Source: Poa pratensis
Taxonomy: Eukaryota > Streptophyta > Magnoliopsida > Poales > Poaceae
Length of the DNA stretch: 64,000 nt
NCBI GenBank assembly: GCA_947311845.1
Contig: CAMZMU010000063.1
Location: 125,834,914 to 125,898,913, forward strand
Direction of reading: 5' to 3'
A program made the translations under genes and the position numbers. Every line of letters starts with the position of its first letter. The first letter of the stretch is position 1. Below are positions 1 to 9,818 of this stretch, piece after piece. The notes beneath the pieces were generated by a model. That model did no database searches, had not been told where the DNA came from, and saw nothing but the letters and a program-made list of their open reading frames with translations.

Positions 1-455
1 CATCCCGCGACAAATTTGCCCGGTAGCACACACTTGAGAAGCTCAAGCTCCTTAGCGATGCACTGTATCTCATGAGCTTGTTCCAATACAGAACGGTTTT
101 CAACCATCTTGTAATCGTGGAACTGCTCTATAGTGTACATCTCGCTTCCAGCATTGGTTGCGCCGAATTTAGATTCGAGCGCCTCCCACAAGTCCTTGGC
201 AACCCGCACATGTAAATATGCATCAACCAACTTATCTCCGATCACGCTCAGAACAGCTCCAACAAAGACGACGGTGGCATACCTGAACGCCTTCTTCTGT
301 TCAGGAGCAATCGTTCCAGTGGGAGTTACACCGGCGACCCAGAACACGTTCATCGCCGTGAGCCATAAGGTGGTTTTGGTTTGCCAACGCTTAAATAAGT
401 TCCCGTAAACGGGGTTGGTTTCAGTGCAGCAGCAAAACCTTGGATCAAAAATTGC
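1..455 (-). mobile_element. Copia retrotransposon gag, exon 2 (cut by window edge)
   Basis: On the minus strand this reads as the gag (UBN2-type) region of a Copia retrotransposon. Recognisable stretches include KDLWEALESKFGATNAG, SEMYTIEQFHDYKMVENRS and LEQAHEIQCIAKELELLKCV. Gag proteins assemble the particle that packages element RNA. The reading frame starts just after a TGTAG splice acceptor at 460-456 and its phase fits the exon at 14,120-14,216. One single-base frameshift lies near 365-375, so this copy cannot make full-length gag. The rest of the element (protease, integrase, RT) must lie left of the window. A 13.4-kb Gypsy insertion separates this part from its own 5' end. Confidence 0.85.
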
Positions 456-460
456 CTACA

Positions 461-913
461 TGTCGTGGGGTTACTCTTCGACTACCCCACGGTGGGGATA
501 CCTGGGTCACGCCAAGCCCATCAGCCTTATGACGAGGGCCCAAGGAAGGCCCAAGGAGGACGACGTGCGGCCCAAGATAGTCGACGCTAGGTCATGCGAC
601 CCCGCCATGCTTGTAAGCGCCATCGGCACCGTTCACCTGAGACCTAGCCTACCATATAAAGGCTAGGAGGGTCCTTCGTCTAGGGTACGCTCATAGCCGC
701 CACACAAACCCTAGCGAGATTGCCATCTCGCCATTGTAGCCACAACTCACCATCAATAACCAGACAAGCAGGAAGTAGGGTGTTATCCTCCGGGAGCCTG
801 AACCTGGGTAAACGCCTTGCTTGTCAGCCGTCGTGATCACCAGCGCTCATCTCTCTCCCCTCAATCAACCCGGGGTACACAACCCAGGGATTTGCCGAGT
901 CCACACCTCGTCA
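461..913 (+). repeat. 5' LTR of Gypsy element
   Basis: The 453-bp LTR is bounded by TG and CA and holds a TATAAA box at 655-660, so the transcript should begin near 685. It is almost identical to the 3' LTR. Confidence 0.95.
655..660 (+). promoter_or_regulatory. TATA box of Gypsy LTR
   Basis: TATAAA lies 194 bp from the LTR start at the same offset in both LTRs (second copy 13,649-13,654). It is the likely RNA polymerase II promoter for element transcription. Confidence 0.75.
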
Positions 914-931
914 ATTGGCGCCGTCTGTGGG
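914..931 (+). other. Primer binding site
   Basis: ATTGGCGCCGTCTGTGGG follows directly after the 5' LTR, where a host tRNA 3' end would prime minus-strand DNA synthesis. The TGGCGCC start is common among Tat/Athila-type elements. I cannot assign the tRNA with certainty. Confidence 0.75.
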
Positions 932-951
932 AAAGAACGAGCGCTGGAATC

Positions 952-3900
952 ATGGTCGCACCGGCTCCATCAACTTTGAAGACCGACGTCTGCATCACCA
1001 AGGAGCCAATCTGCTTCGGCTCCTTCGAGTACACCTTCCACCCGCCGGCCCACCGCTCGGTGTACGCCGATCTGCACGTAGGTATGTGCCTCACCTTCGG
1101 TACCATGCACTACTTCGTAGACAGCTGTGGAGTACTCAGATCCACGGCGATCGCACCGCCCGCGGTGGTGGCACCCGCATCTGCCGCGGCTGCGCCAACC
1201 ACGCCCCCACCTGCTGCGGAGATCGCATCTGCTGCGACTGCGGCGACAGCATCTTCGACTGCTGAGAAGATCGCGTCCGCCTCGACTACTCCGACCGCCT
1301 CCGCTGCGGCAGAGATCGCGCCCAACGCGGCCGCGCCATCAGCGTCTCCGGCTACCACGGAGATCGCATCTGCTACGACTACGTCGACCACCTCGTCGAC
1401 CACCGCGCGGATCGAGTCTACTTCGACTACCTCGATCGCGTCGCTGGCAAGGCCAAGATCTACGTCAACTTCGACTACGTCGACCACACCTTCGCGCGCA
1501 ACGAAGGTCGCGCCGTTCTCATCCACGCCACTCGCGTCTCCATCGACTCGCAAGATCGTCAACAAGCCAATCGCGCCCACGTCGACGACAGCGACATCAC
1601 TCCTCACGTCCGCGGCGAAGGTCGCGAAACTCCAGGGAAGGAGCCTCGGCGGCGACTGTGGTGTCCACCACGTCGCACCCATTTTCAGCTCCGAGCACGG
1701 CTCGGACGAAGGAAGCAGCAGTGGCAGCTCCCGTCCCACTGCCCAGATCTACCCCGCGCAAGTCTTCATGATCGGCCAGAGGCCGCAGGGCAACGACGAC
1801 GAACCCGCATACCCACTGGAGGTGGTCATGCCGGACCAGGTGACGCGACTCACCATCACCCGCGACATGGCAATCAAAGCCCTGAAGCACGTCGAGGACG
1901 GCACATACCCCCCACCGGACACACCCCGGGAGGACCTTATGGCGGTCCAGTACCTGCTGCGGAAGGAAGGCGAACGACTCCGCGCAGAGAAGGCCGAGCT
2001 CCTCCGACGCAAGGAGGAGGCCGACGCGTCGAGCGCCAGGAGGGCCGCTTACTCGTTCACTGCCTCAACAGAGGTCTCGCAAGGAGCAAGGCGCCACAGA
2101 GCCCGCGTGCCCCTGATGACGGAGGTCGACCGCGCTAGAGTCACCCGCAACCTCGAGTCATCATACATAGAAGACGCAGACGGAATACCCGTCCCCAAGA
2201 CACCCGGAGCCGCACTCATGGCAGTCGAAACATACCTGCGGCTGACACAGCCGCCTGAGGGCGACTCGCGCGCTCTCCTCCACAAGCAGCAGATCATGTC
2301 TATCAAGGCACTCGAAGACGCACTGGTAAACAAGGCGCCGACAGAAAAAGCGCGAGAAGATCGAGATCGCCGCGACCACGAGCCCGCAGCACTCGCAGCC
2401 CCGGCGACAAGACAACTGCGACAACCGCAGCCAGGTGAAGACCTCCGCAACGTCATCACACAAAGGACGGTAGACCGCAGCCGCATCCAGCGGCCGGTCA
2501 GCACGTCCAACTTCGACTACGACCGCAACGACGGCGACTACGAGCCGTGCGGCGCCGCATGCTTCAGCTTCAACATACGCGACACAAGAATGCCCAAGGG
2601 CTTCAAGCTCACGGCAGAAGCAGTCAAGTACGACGGGAAGCAGGACCCAGACTCTGGCTAGAAGACTACCTCATAGCCTGCAGCTGCCAGGGCGGTACTT
2701 CGACTACGGCCATGCAGTACATCCAGCTGATGCTCACGGGCTCTGCACGCGGGTGGCTCAACACTCAACCCAAGAACGCCTTCAGGACGTGGGACGAGTT
2801 CGCGGAAGCCTTCGTTAAATCCTTCCTGGGACGTACTCGAGACCGACGACGTTCGTCGAGTACAAGCATGCAAGCAAGGACGAGACGAGCCGCTCCGGTC
2901 ATACATCCAGCGTTGGACCTTGCTCCGCAACACCATGGAGACCGCCTCGGAGGACCGAGTGATGGATGCCTTCATGCACGGCGTCTCCCGCCGCGACCTC
3001 CGCGAGGAGTTTGGTAGGCTCCGGCCGAAAAACATGATCGAGGTCATGAAGATAGCAAACCAGTGGGCAGACGGAGAGGACTCGGTCCGCAATAGTTCAC
3101 ACTACTCCCCGAAGGACGAAGCCGGACCAAGCAACTGGCGAGAAGGGCGCCACAAGAAGAAGCCGCGTTACAACGGCAACGACTCAATCGAGCTAGTAGC
3201 GGCGGGATTCCAAACCCCCCGTGAGGATGAAGCGCGCGACAGCAGTCGCCAATACAGCCATGCACAGTACAGTCGAAGCGGCGGTGACCAGAGTCGCCAA
3301 TACAGCCAGGGGCAGTACAACCGAAGCGGCGGCAGCAACTACCGCAGCGACGGAGGCCATAAACGCGAGTGGCAGAAACGCACACTAAGCCCAGCGGAAG
3401 AGCTGGAACAACCCTGCAGGCACCACATGTTCAGGAACCCGGAAACGGGCAAGTGGGGATCCAACCACCTGTTGAAGGACTGTCGAAAGGCACGCAAAAT
3501 ATACGAAGCCATGCAGAAGATAGTCACTCCAGCACCCGCAGCGCAGCCAGCCGCGCAGCTGGCCATCCAGGCAGCACCCGCACCCGCAGTCGCCAATCCA
3601 GCACAGGCGGCGGGAGCCTTTCTGCAGCAGCAGCAGCCGCAGCAAGATGCCCCACCGGTGATCCAGGACGCATATCCAGCGGCACGCGGACAACTCAACA
3701 TGATACAGAAGGGGCGCCCTCAAACAGGACCCAGAAGATTATCACTCGCCAGTTTTCCAAGCCATCACCTGTCCACCTGCAGTACCCGACTACCTGAGAG
3801 GGTCAGAGACACCAATCACTTCTCCAGAGCAGATCACCCGCCTGCAGTACCACGACCCGGGCACGCCGCTCTGGTAGTCGAAGCTCTGATCGGAGATTAC

Positions 3901-4488
3901 ACCCTGAAAAAGGTGTTCATGGATGGAGGCAGTGGCATTAACATCATCTTTGCCGACACCCTCAGAAGGATAAACAGACCAACGACGGACTTGGCGGCAT
4001 CAGAGACCACCTTCCATGGCATAGTACCAGGGCAAGCAGTCACGCCCATGGGAACGATCACACTCGACGTCATCTTCGGCACACCCGAAAACTTCAAGAG
4101 GGAGTCGATCGACTTCGAGGTAGTCGACTGGAAGTCGCAGTACCACGCGATACTCGGGCGCCCAACCTTCGCCAGATTCATGGCGATACCTCACTACGCC
4201 TACCTCATGCTCAAGATGCCTGGACCCAAGGGCGTCATCACGGTGCACGGCGACTTCGACCGCTCCAACAGCTGCGACCGCGAGTTCAGCAAGATCTCCG
4301 AATTCTTCGGAGTCGAAGAGCACTTCGAGGCAATGGCAGTCGACAACGACAAGACCATCTTCCCAGCCCGCAAGAAACCAGCCAAGGACGCTGCCTTCAA
4401 CGCGGCTGACGACACAACGACCCATCAGGTCCACCCGACTGACGCCAGCAAGACGGTCAAAGTATCGTCGAGTCTGACTCCCGCATAG
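952..4488 (+). pseudogene. Gypsy gag and protease, frameshifted
   Basis: The likely start is the ATG at 952, just after the primer binding site. The upstream in-frame ATG at 817 lies inside the LTR. The N-terminal third is rich in Ala, Ser and Thr. The retrotransposon gag domain follows at about 2,650-3,060 (WLEDYLIACS, then AMQYIQLMLTGSARGWL, WDEFAEAFVKSF and LREEFGRLRPKNMIEVM). A Gln/Ala-rich linker precedes an aspartic protease with the active-site motif MDGGSGINII near 3,919. The frame changes near 2,650, near 2,840 and near 2,880-2,910, and a TAG at 4,486-4,488 ends it between protease and RT. No CCHC knuckle is obvious. This copy cannot yield an intact polyprotein. Confidence 0.9.
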
Positions 4489-7400
4489 GAAGGCGCGCTC
4501 GTCGAGTTTCTACGTGAGAACTGGAGAATCTTCGCATGGCAACCCTCTGACATGCCAGGAATACCCAGGAACCTCGCCGAGCACTCCTTAAAGGTCCACA
4601 AGGACGCCAGACCCGTCAAACAGGCCATGCGACGCTTTTCCGGGCCCAAGCGAGACGAAATCAGCAGAGAAATCGATCGACTGCTGAATGCCAAGTTCAT
4701 CCGAGAGATCAAGGACTCGGACTGGGTCGCCAACCCAGTCCTAGTGGAGAAGAAGAAGACGAAGAAACTCCGCATGTGCGTCGACTTCACCGCCCTCAAC
4801 AAATGCTGCCCCAAGGACCATTTCCCGCTCCCGCGGATAGATCAGATCATCGACTCGACTGCAGGCTGCGAACGCCTGTCCTTCCTGGACGCCTACTCAG
4901 GTTACCAGCAGATCAGACTGAACGTCGACGATGAGGAGAAGACAGCATTCATCACACCCGACGGCGTTTTCTGCTACCAGACGATGCCCTTCGGGTTGAA
5001 GAACGCTGGTGCCACGTACCAGCGCACAATGCAAGCATGCCTCAAAGGGCTCATCGGGCAGATCGTCCAAGTCTACGTCGACGACATCGTCGTCACCACC
5101 CGCAAGGAGGACACCCTCATCGCCGACCTCCGCAAGGTCTTCGCCGCCCTCGACGAGTATCAGATCAAGCTGAACCCAGACAAGTGTGTCTTCGGCGTGC
5201 CAGCCGGAGAACTGCTTGGGTACCTCGTCTCTGCAAGAGGAATCGAAGCCAACCCTGAGAAGGTGCAAAACATACTCGCAATGCCAGCACCGACCAAGCT
5301 TCACGAGGTGCAACGCCTAGCCGGCCGAGTCGCAGCTCTCAGCCGGTTCATAAGTAAGTTGGGAGAAAAGGCCCTGCCTTTCTACCAACTGATGAAAAAG
5401 ACAGACAAGTTCGAGTGGACAGAAGAAGCGCAAGTCGCGTTCGACCAACTCAAGAAAACACTCACGACTTCCCCAGTACTGGTGGCTCCACTGGAGAACG
5501 AGCCGCTATACCTCTACGTGTCAGCCACAAACAGGGTGGTCAGCACGGTACTCGTAGTCGAACGAGAAGAAGAAGGCACAGCCACCCTGTTCAGCGACCC
5601 GTCTACTACCTCAGCGAGGTGTGACCCTGTCCAAGCAGCGCTACCCGCACTACCAGAAGCTGGCCTACGGAGTTTTCATGACTTCAAGGAAAGTAATCCA
5701 TTACTTCTCCGAGCACCCGATCACGGTGGTAAGCTCCTCCGGGCTCTCCGACATCCTGACCAACCAATGCGCGACAGGACGAGTCGCTAAGTGGGTCGTC
5801 GAGCTAGGACCCTGGGGGCTGAAATACGCTCACCCGAAGTCAATCAAGGCCCAAGTGCTCCCAGAATTCACCACCGAGTGGATAGAGGCCCAGCTGCCAG
5901 ATGTCCCCGACCTGTCCAACGCATGGACAATGTACTTCGACGGCTCCAAAAAGTTCAGATCAGCCGGGGCAGGAGTCATCCTCATCTCCCCCAAAGGCGA
6001 CAAGCTGAAGTACGTGCTACAGATGGACTTCCCAACACCCTCCAACAACGAGGCTGAGTACGAAGCCCTAATCCATGGCATGCGAATGGCCAAGAACTGC
6101 GGCGCCACTCACCTCATGATCTACGGCGACTCCTACCTCGTCGTGCAGCAAACCATGAAGGCCTGTGACGCCATCGCCGACAACATGATCGCCTACAGAG
6201 ACCTGTACAACCAGCTGGAGGGCACCTTCGACGGCTGCGAGTTGCGGCACATCGGCCGCGAAAGCAACGAGGAAGCCGACGCCCTCGCCAACCTGGGCTC
6301 AGACAAGGCGCAGGTGCCACCCGGCGTCTTCCTTGAGCGCATCACGCAGCGGTCTGTCAAACTTCGACCCACGCCCGGATCCTCCACACCATCAACGAGC
6401 ACCGCCGACCCGCCAGGCAAAGAGAAGGAGCCAATGGAGGTTCTGCTCATCGAGCCCACCTGGACGAGCCCATATCTGGCGTACATGCTGCACCAGAGAC
6501 TGCCAGTCAACTCAGTCGAAGCCAAGCGCATTATTCGCCGTTCGAAAGGCTTCACCATCATCAAGGGGGAGCTATACAAGCGAAGCATCTCAGGAGTACT
6601 CCAAAGGTGCGTCGACCCAGTCGACGGTCAAGCCATCTTACTCGAGATCCACGCTGGCATCTGCGGGCACCACGCCAGCAGTCGAGCCTTAGTGGCCAAA
6701 GCTTTACGAGCCGGATTCTACTGGCCCACCGCAATGCAAGACGCAGAAGAACTCGTGAGGAAATGTCTCGGCTGCCAGGAGTTCGCCAACAAGCCGCACG
6801 CACCAGCTTCAGCACTAAAGACCATCCCACTTGCCTGGCCCTTCGCTCAATGGGGGCTCGACATGGTGGGTCCACTCAAGAAGTCCTCGCCAGGAGGACA
6901 CACGCATCTCCTGGTGGCAGTCGACAAGTTCACGAAGTGGATCGAAGCCGTGCCTATCACAAGTTCGACTGCCTCCTCGCAGTTAACTTCATCAGGTCGA
7001 TCATCTTCAGGTTCGGAGTGCCACACAGCATCATCACCGACAACGGCACGAACTTCACAGCCGAAGAGTTCAAGGACTTCTGCTCCGAGCAAGGCATCAA
7101 GCTCAACTACGCATCTGTCTCGCACCCGCAGTCCAACGGGCAAGTCGAAAAGTCCAATGGTTTAGTCTGCAAGGGCATCAAGAAGCGCCTGCGAGTACCA
7201 TTGAAGCGCGCGCAGGCGCCTGGGTCGAGAGCTGCCGTCGTGCTGTGGAGCCTGCGCACTACGCCAAACAGATCCACTCAGTACACGCCATTCTTCATGG
7301 TCTACGGCGCAGAAGCAGTCATGCCATGCGACATCAAGTTCGATGCACCCCGAGTGGTGGCCTACGACGAGTCCGAGGCAGAAGAAGCACTCGAGGACGA

Positions 7401-7692
7401 CATGGATACCCTGGACGAAGCACGCGACATCGCCCTTACCCGCACAGCCGTATATCAGCAAGACTTACGCAACTATCACGGACGGCGACTGCGGCCCAGA
7501 GCGTTCGTCCCCGGAGACCTTGTCCTCCGCCTCAAACAGAAGAAGGTGCACAAACTAGCCTCCCCGTGGGAAGGTCCATACATCGTGACAGAGGCAATTG
7601 GCGGCGGAGCTTACCGCCTGAAGGACTCGAAGACAGGGACAGTCTGCAGCAACCCGTGGAACGTGGCGCAACTGCGCCGCTTCTACGCCTAA
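4489..7692 (+). pseudogene. Gypsy pol: RT, RNase H, integrase, frameshifted
   Basis: RT starts near 4,552 and shows LRMCVDFTALNK, the FLDAYSGYQQI loop, MPFGLKNAGATYQR and the catalytic YVDD at 5,074-5,085. RNase H (about 5,917-6,300) keeps the acidic set in YFDGS, NEAEYEAL, YGDS and EEADALA. Integrase has the HHCC zinc region (CGHHASSRAL then CLGCQEF), WGLDMVGPL, ITDNGTNF and NGQVEKSN for the DDE triad. It ends with a C-terminal region closing NVAQLRRFYA and a TAA at 7,690-7,692, with no chromodomain. Frameshifts lie near 5,605-5,625 (RT to RNase H) and near 6,960 (between the first and second integrase Asp). Apart from the breaks the catalytic residues are preserved. Confidence 0.92.
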
Positions 7693-7732
7693 TCGACTCC
7701 CCCTTGTAACAAAGTGTACTATCTCAAGAAGC

Positions 7733-7806
7733 GGCAGGTTCCAGACGCACTCTTTCCCTTACCAGGGTACCTGAGGGGACTGGAAGGGTTTTAATGAGGC
7801 GGCCTG
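7733..7806 (+). other. Conserved stem-like module shared with a LINE 3' end
   Basis: The segment GACGCACTCTTTCCCTTACC ... GGGGACTGGAAGGGTTTTAA then TGAGGCGGC follows pol by about 40 bp. A close copy occurs inverted at 18,640-18,715, in the 3' tail of an unrelated LINE. TTAATGAGGC-type motifs after a CCTTACC..GG pairing are known from plant Copia LTRs and from the 3' domain of some plant SINEs. Function is unknown. Confidence 0.7.
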
Positions 7807-7880
7807 CTCGCAAAAATCAATGAAGTGATTTGTGGAACAAGCTCTCCCCTTTACTTTTTTAGTCAAAAAGCAACATAAAC

Positions 7881-8660
7881 CTAGGCCGTCACCCGACGCA
7901 CTCGGGGGCTGCGCCATACAGGTTCAACTCAAAAACCTAGGCCGCCACCCGAAGCACTCGGGGGCTGCGCCGCACAGGTCTAAGTCAACCTAGGCCGCAC
8001 CCGACGCACTCGGGGGCTGCGCCATACAGGTCAACTCAAAAACCTAGGCCGCCACCCGAAGCACTCGGGGGCTGCGCCGCACAGGTCTAAGTCAAACCTA
8101 GGCCGCACCCGACGCACTCGGGGGCTGCGCCATACAGGTCAACTCGAAAACCTAGGCCGCCACCCGAAGCACTCGGGGGCTGCGCCACAGGTCTAAGTCT
8201 AACCTAGGCCGCGCCGACGCACTCGGGGGCTGCGCCATACAGGTCACTCGCAAAATCCTTGGCCGTCACCCGAAGCACTCGGGGGCTGCGCCGCACAGGT
8301 CTAAGTCAAACCTAGGCCGCACCCGACGCACTCGGGGGCTGCGCCACAGGTCTAAGTCAAACCTAGGCCGCACCCGAGCACTCGGGGGCTGCGCCATACA
8401 GGTCTAACTCGAAAACCTGGCCGCACCCGACGCACTCGGGGGCTGCGCCATACAGGTCCAACTCGAAAACCTAGGCCGCACCCGACGCACTCGGGGGCTG
8501 CGCCGCACAGGTCTGACTCGCCACACCTCGGCCGCACTCGAAGCACTCGGGGGCTGCGCCGCACATGTCTAATTCAAAATCCTAGGCCGCACTCGATCCG
8601 CTCGGGGGCTGCGCCATACAGGTTTACAGACGTCTACAAGATACAATTTACTAACTCGGG
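7881..8660 (+). repeat. Tandem array, about 14 units of 51-56 bp
   Basis: Units start CCTAGGCCG and contain CACTCGGGGGCTGCGCC. Unit starts lie near 7,881, 7,937, 7,990, 8,044, 8,098, 8,152, 8,204, 8,258, 8,312, 8,363, 8,416, 8,471, 8,527 and 8,582. Two unit types alternate in the first half (CATACAGGT versus CGCACAGGTCTAAG), suggesting an older dimer. The CTCGGGGGCT core recurs at 8,656, 10,755, 13,200 and immediately before the 3' LTR at 13,443. Confidence 0.95.
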
Positions 8661-8789
8661 GGCTACCCCCACCTCGACATACATACACTCATATTTCCAC
8701 TTGGAAAATTTCTTTTACAAGCTAACGCTATGCAACAGCACTCTACTGCTCTTATTCTACAGGCTCGCCCTTTGGCGCATCAAGTGGCC

Positions 8790-9611
8790 CTACAAGGTGC
8801 TCGCTAAGTTCTGGACCTGCTGAATCATCTGGCGCGCAGCCGCAAGAGTATCGGCATAGTCACCCTCTCCAGGCAAGCCGTCAAGCACCTTGTGCAATGG
8901 AAGATTAGGCCGGTGCAGTCGAACGTATGCCAACGCCACGTTCGCCCCGGCAACAAGTTGAGCGTGCACGACTTCCTTCAACGCACCGCCTTCACGGAAC
9001 CTCTCCAGAAGCGCAGTCAGTCCATTCGGCTGCTCGTTGTGAGGAAAGTACACCTTGTTGATCTGCCAGAGGGTTTTTCTGCAACCTTCCAAGAGCACAG
9101 CAGCCCGCCAGGTGCGATCCAGCATTCGTGCCAGTACACTACCTCTGGATTTGTTCGACCAAAACTGGCGCGCTTCGGGTGAGTCACCGGCGGCCTCTTT
9201 CTCTACTCGCTCGTCCACTCGAAGCTGCTCAGCCTTCAAGTCAGAGTTCACATCTGCATCAAGGCCAAGCATTAAGCATAGCAGGAAGACACAGAAGCCG
9301 AAGCAAAAACGCTAGAAGGCCAACCTTGCAGCTGTCGACTGATCAAGTCCATCTCGCCAAGCAGAAACTCTTCGCTGGGAGAACGGCGCAACGGGCCGCG
9401 ACCTCAATCGCTCCAGCTCCAACTCAGCACTCTTCAGCTTCGACTCGAGCTCAACCACCTTGTTCCTCATGAAGGTGATCACTCTCTGGTCATTTACGCT
9501 TCGCACAGGAGCTGGAGGAGCTTGACGGCGGCGACGAGTAGGCGCAGCCGAAGTGGTGTCCTCCTCATCGTCCGCGCCAGTCGTTCCAGCAACGTCAGGA
9601 GCTTCGCCCAT
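8790..9611 (-). CDS. Antisense element gene 2 (coiled-coil protein), spliced
   Basis: The minus-strand ATG at 9,609-9,611 opens a frame beginning MGEAPDVAGTTGADDEED, then a basic stretch and a heptad-like charged region (VVELESKLKSAELELE). A donor is plausible near 9,330 (CTGCAAG|GT) and an acceptor near 9,249 (GATGCAG|AT). The second exon reads through QFWSNKSRGSVLARMLDR and LEGCRKTLWQINKVYF to a stop at 8,790-8,792. Near 9,380 the frame may slip, so integrity is uncertain. It belongs to the antisense gene set of Tat-like Gypsy elements. Its function is unknown. It could be the 3' end of the larger antisense gene upstream rather than a separate one. Confidence 0.6.
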
Positions 9612-9818
9612 ATCAGACTGCCAAGAATTGACAGCGTCAAGCCAGGAAAAGAATCAACATAATTCATCCAAGCCAGATATCAAAAAAGACTCGGCGACTG
9701 CACCCCCGAGGGAGCGAATTCACATTTCATCATCAGCATGTTCACTCGCACAATATAAAGTGCATTACAGACTCAAGCCCAAAAGCAGAAGCATAGTCCT
9801 AAAAGGAAAAAGTCTACA

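Noticed and set aside
1110..1771. Large alternative frames on both strands in the gag N-terminus
   Set aside because: They are shadows of the Ala/Ser/Thr-rich gag coding sequence.
7881..8660. Array resembling a CRISPR
   Set aside because: Units are contiguous with no unique spacers, inside a plant retrotransposon.
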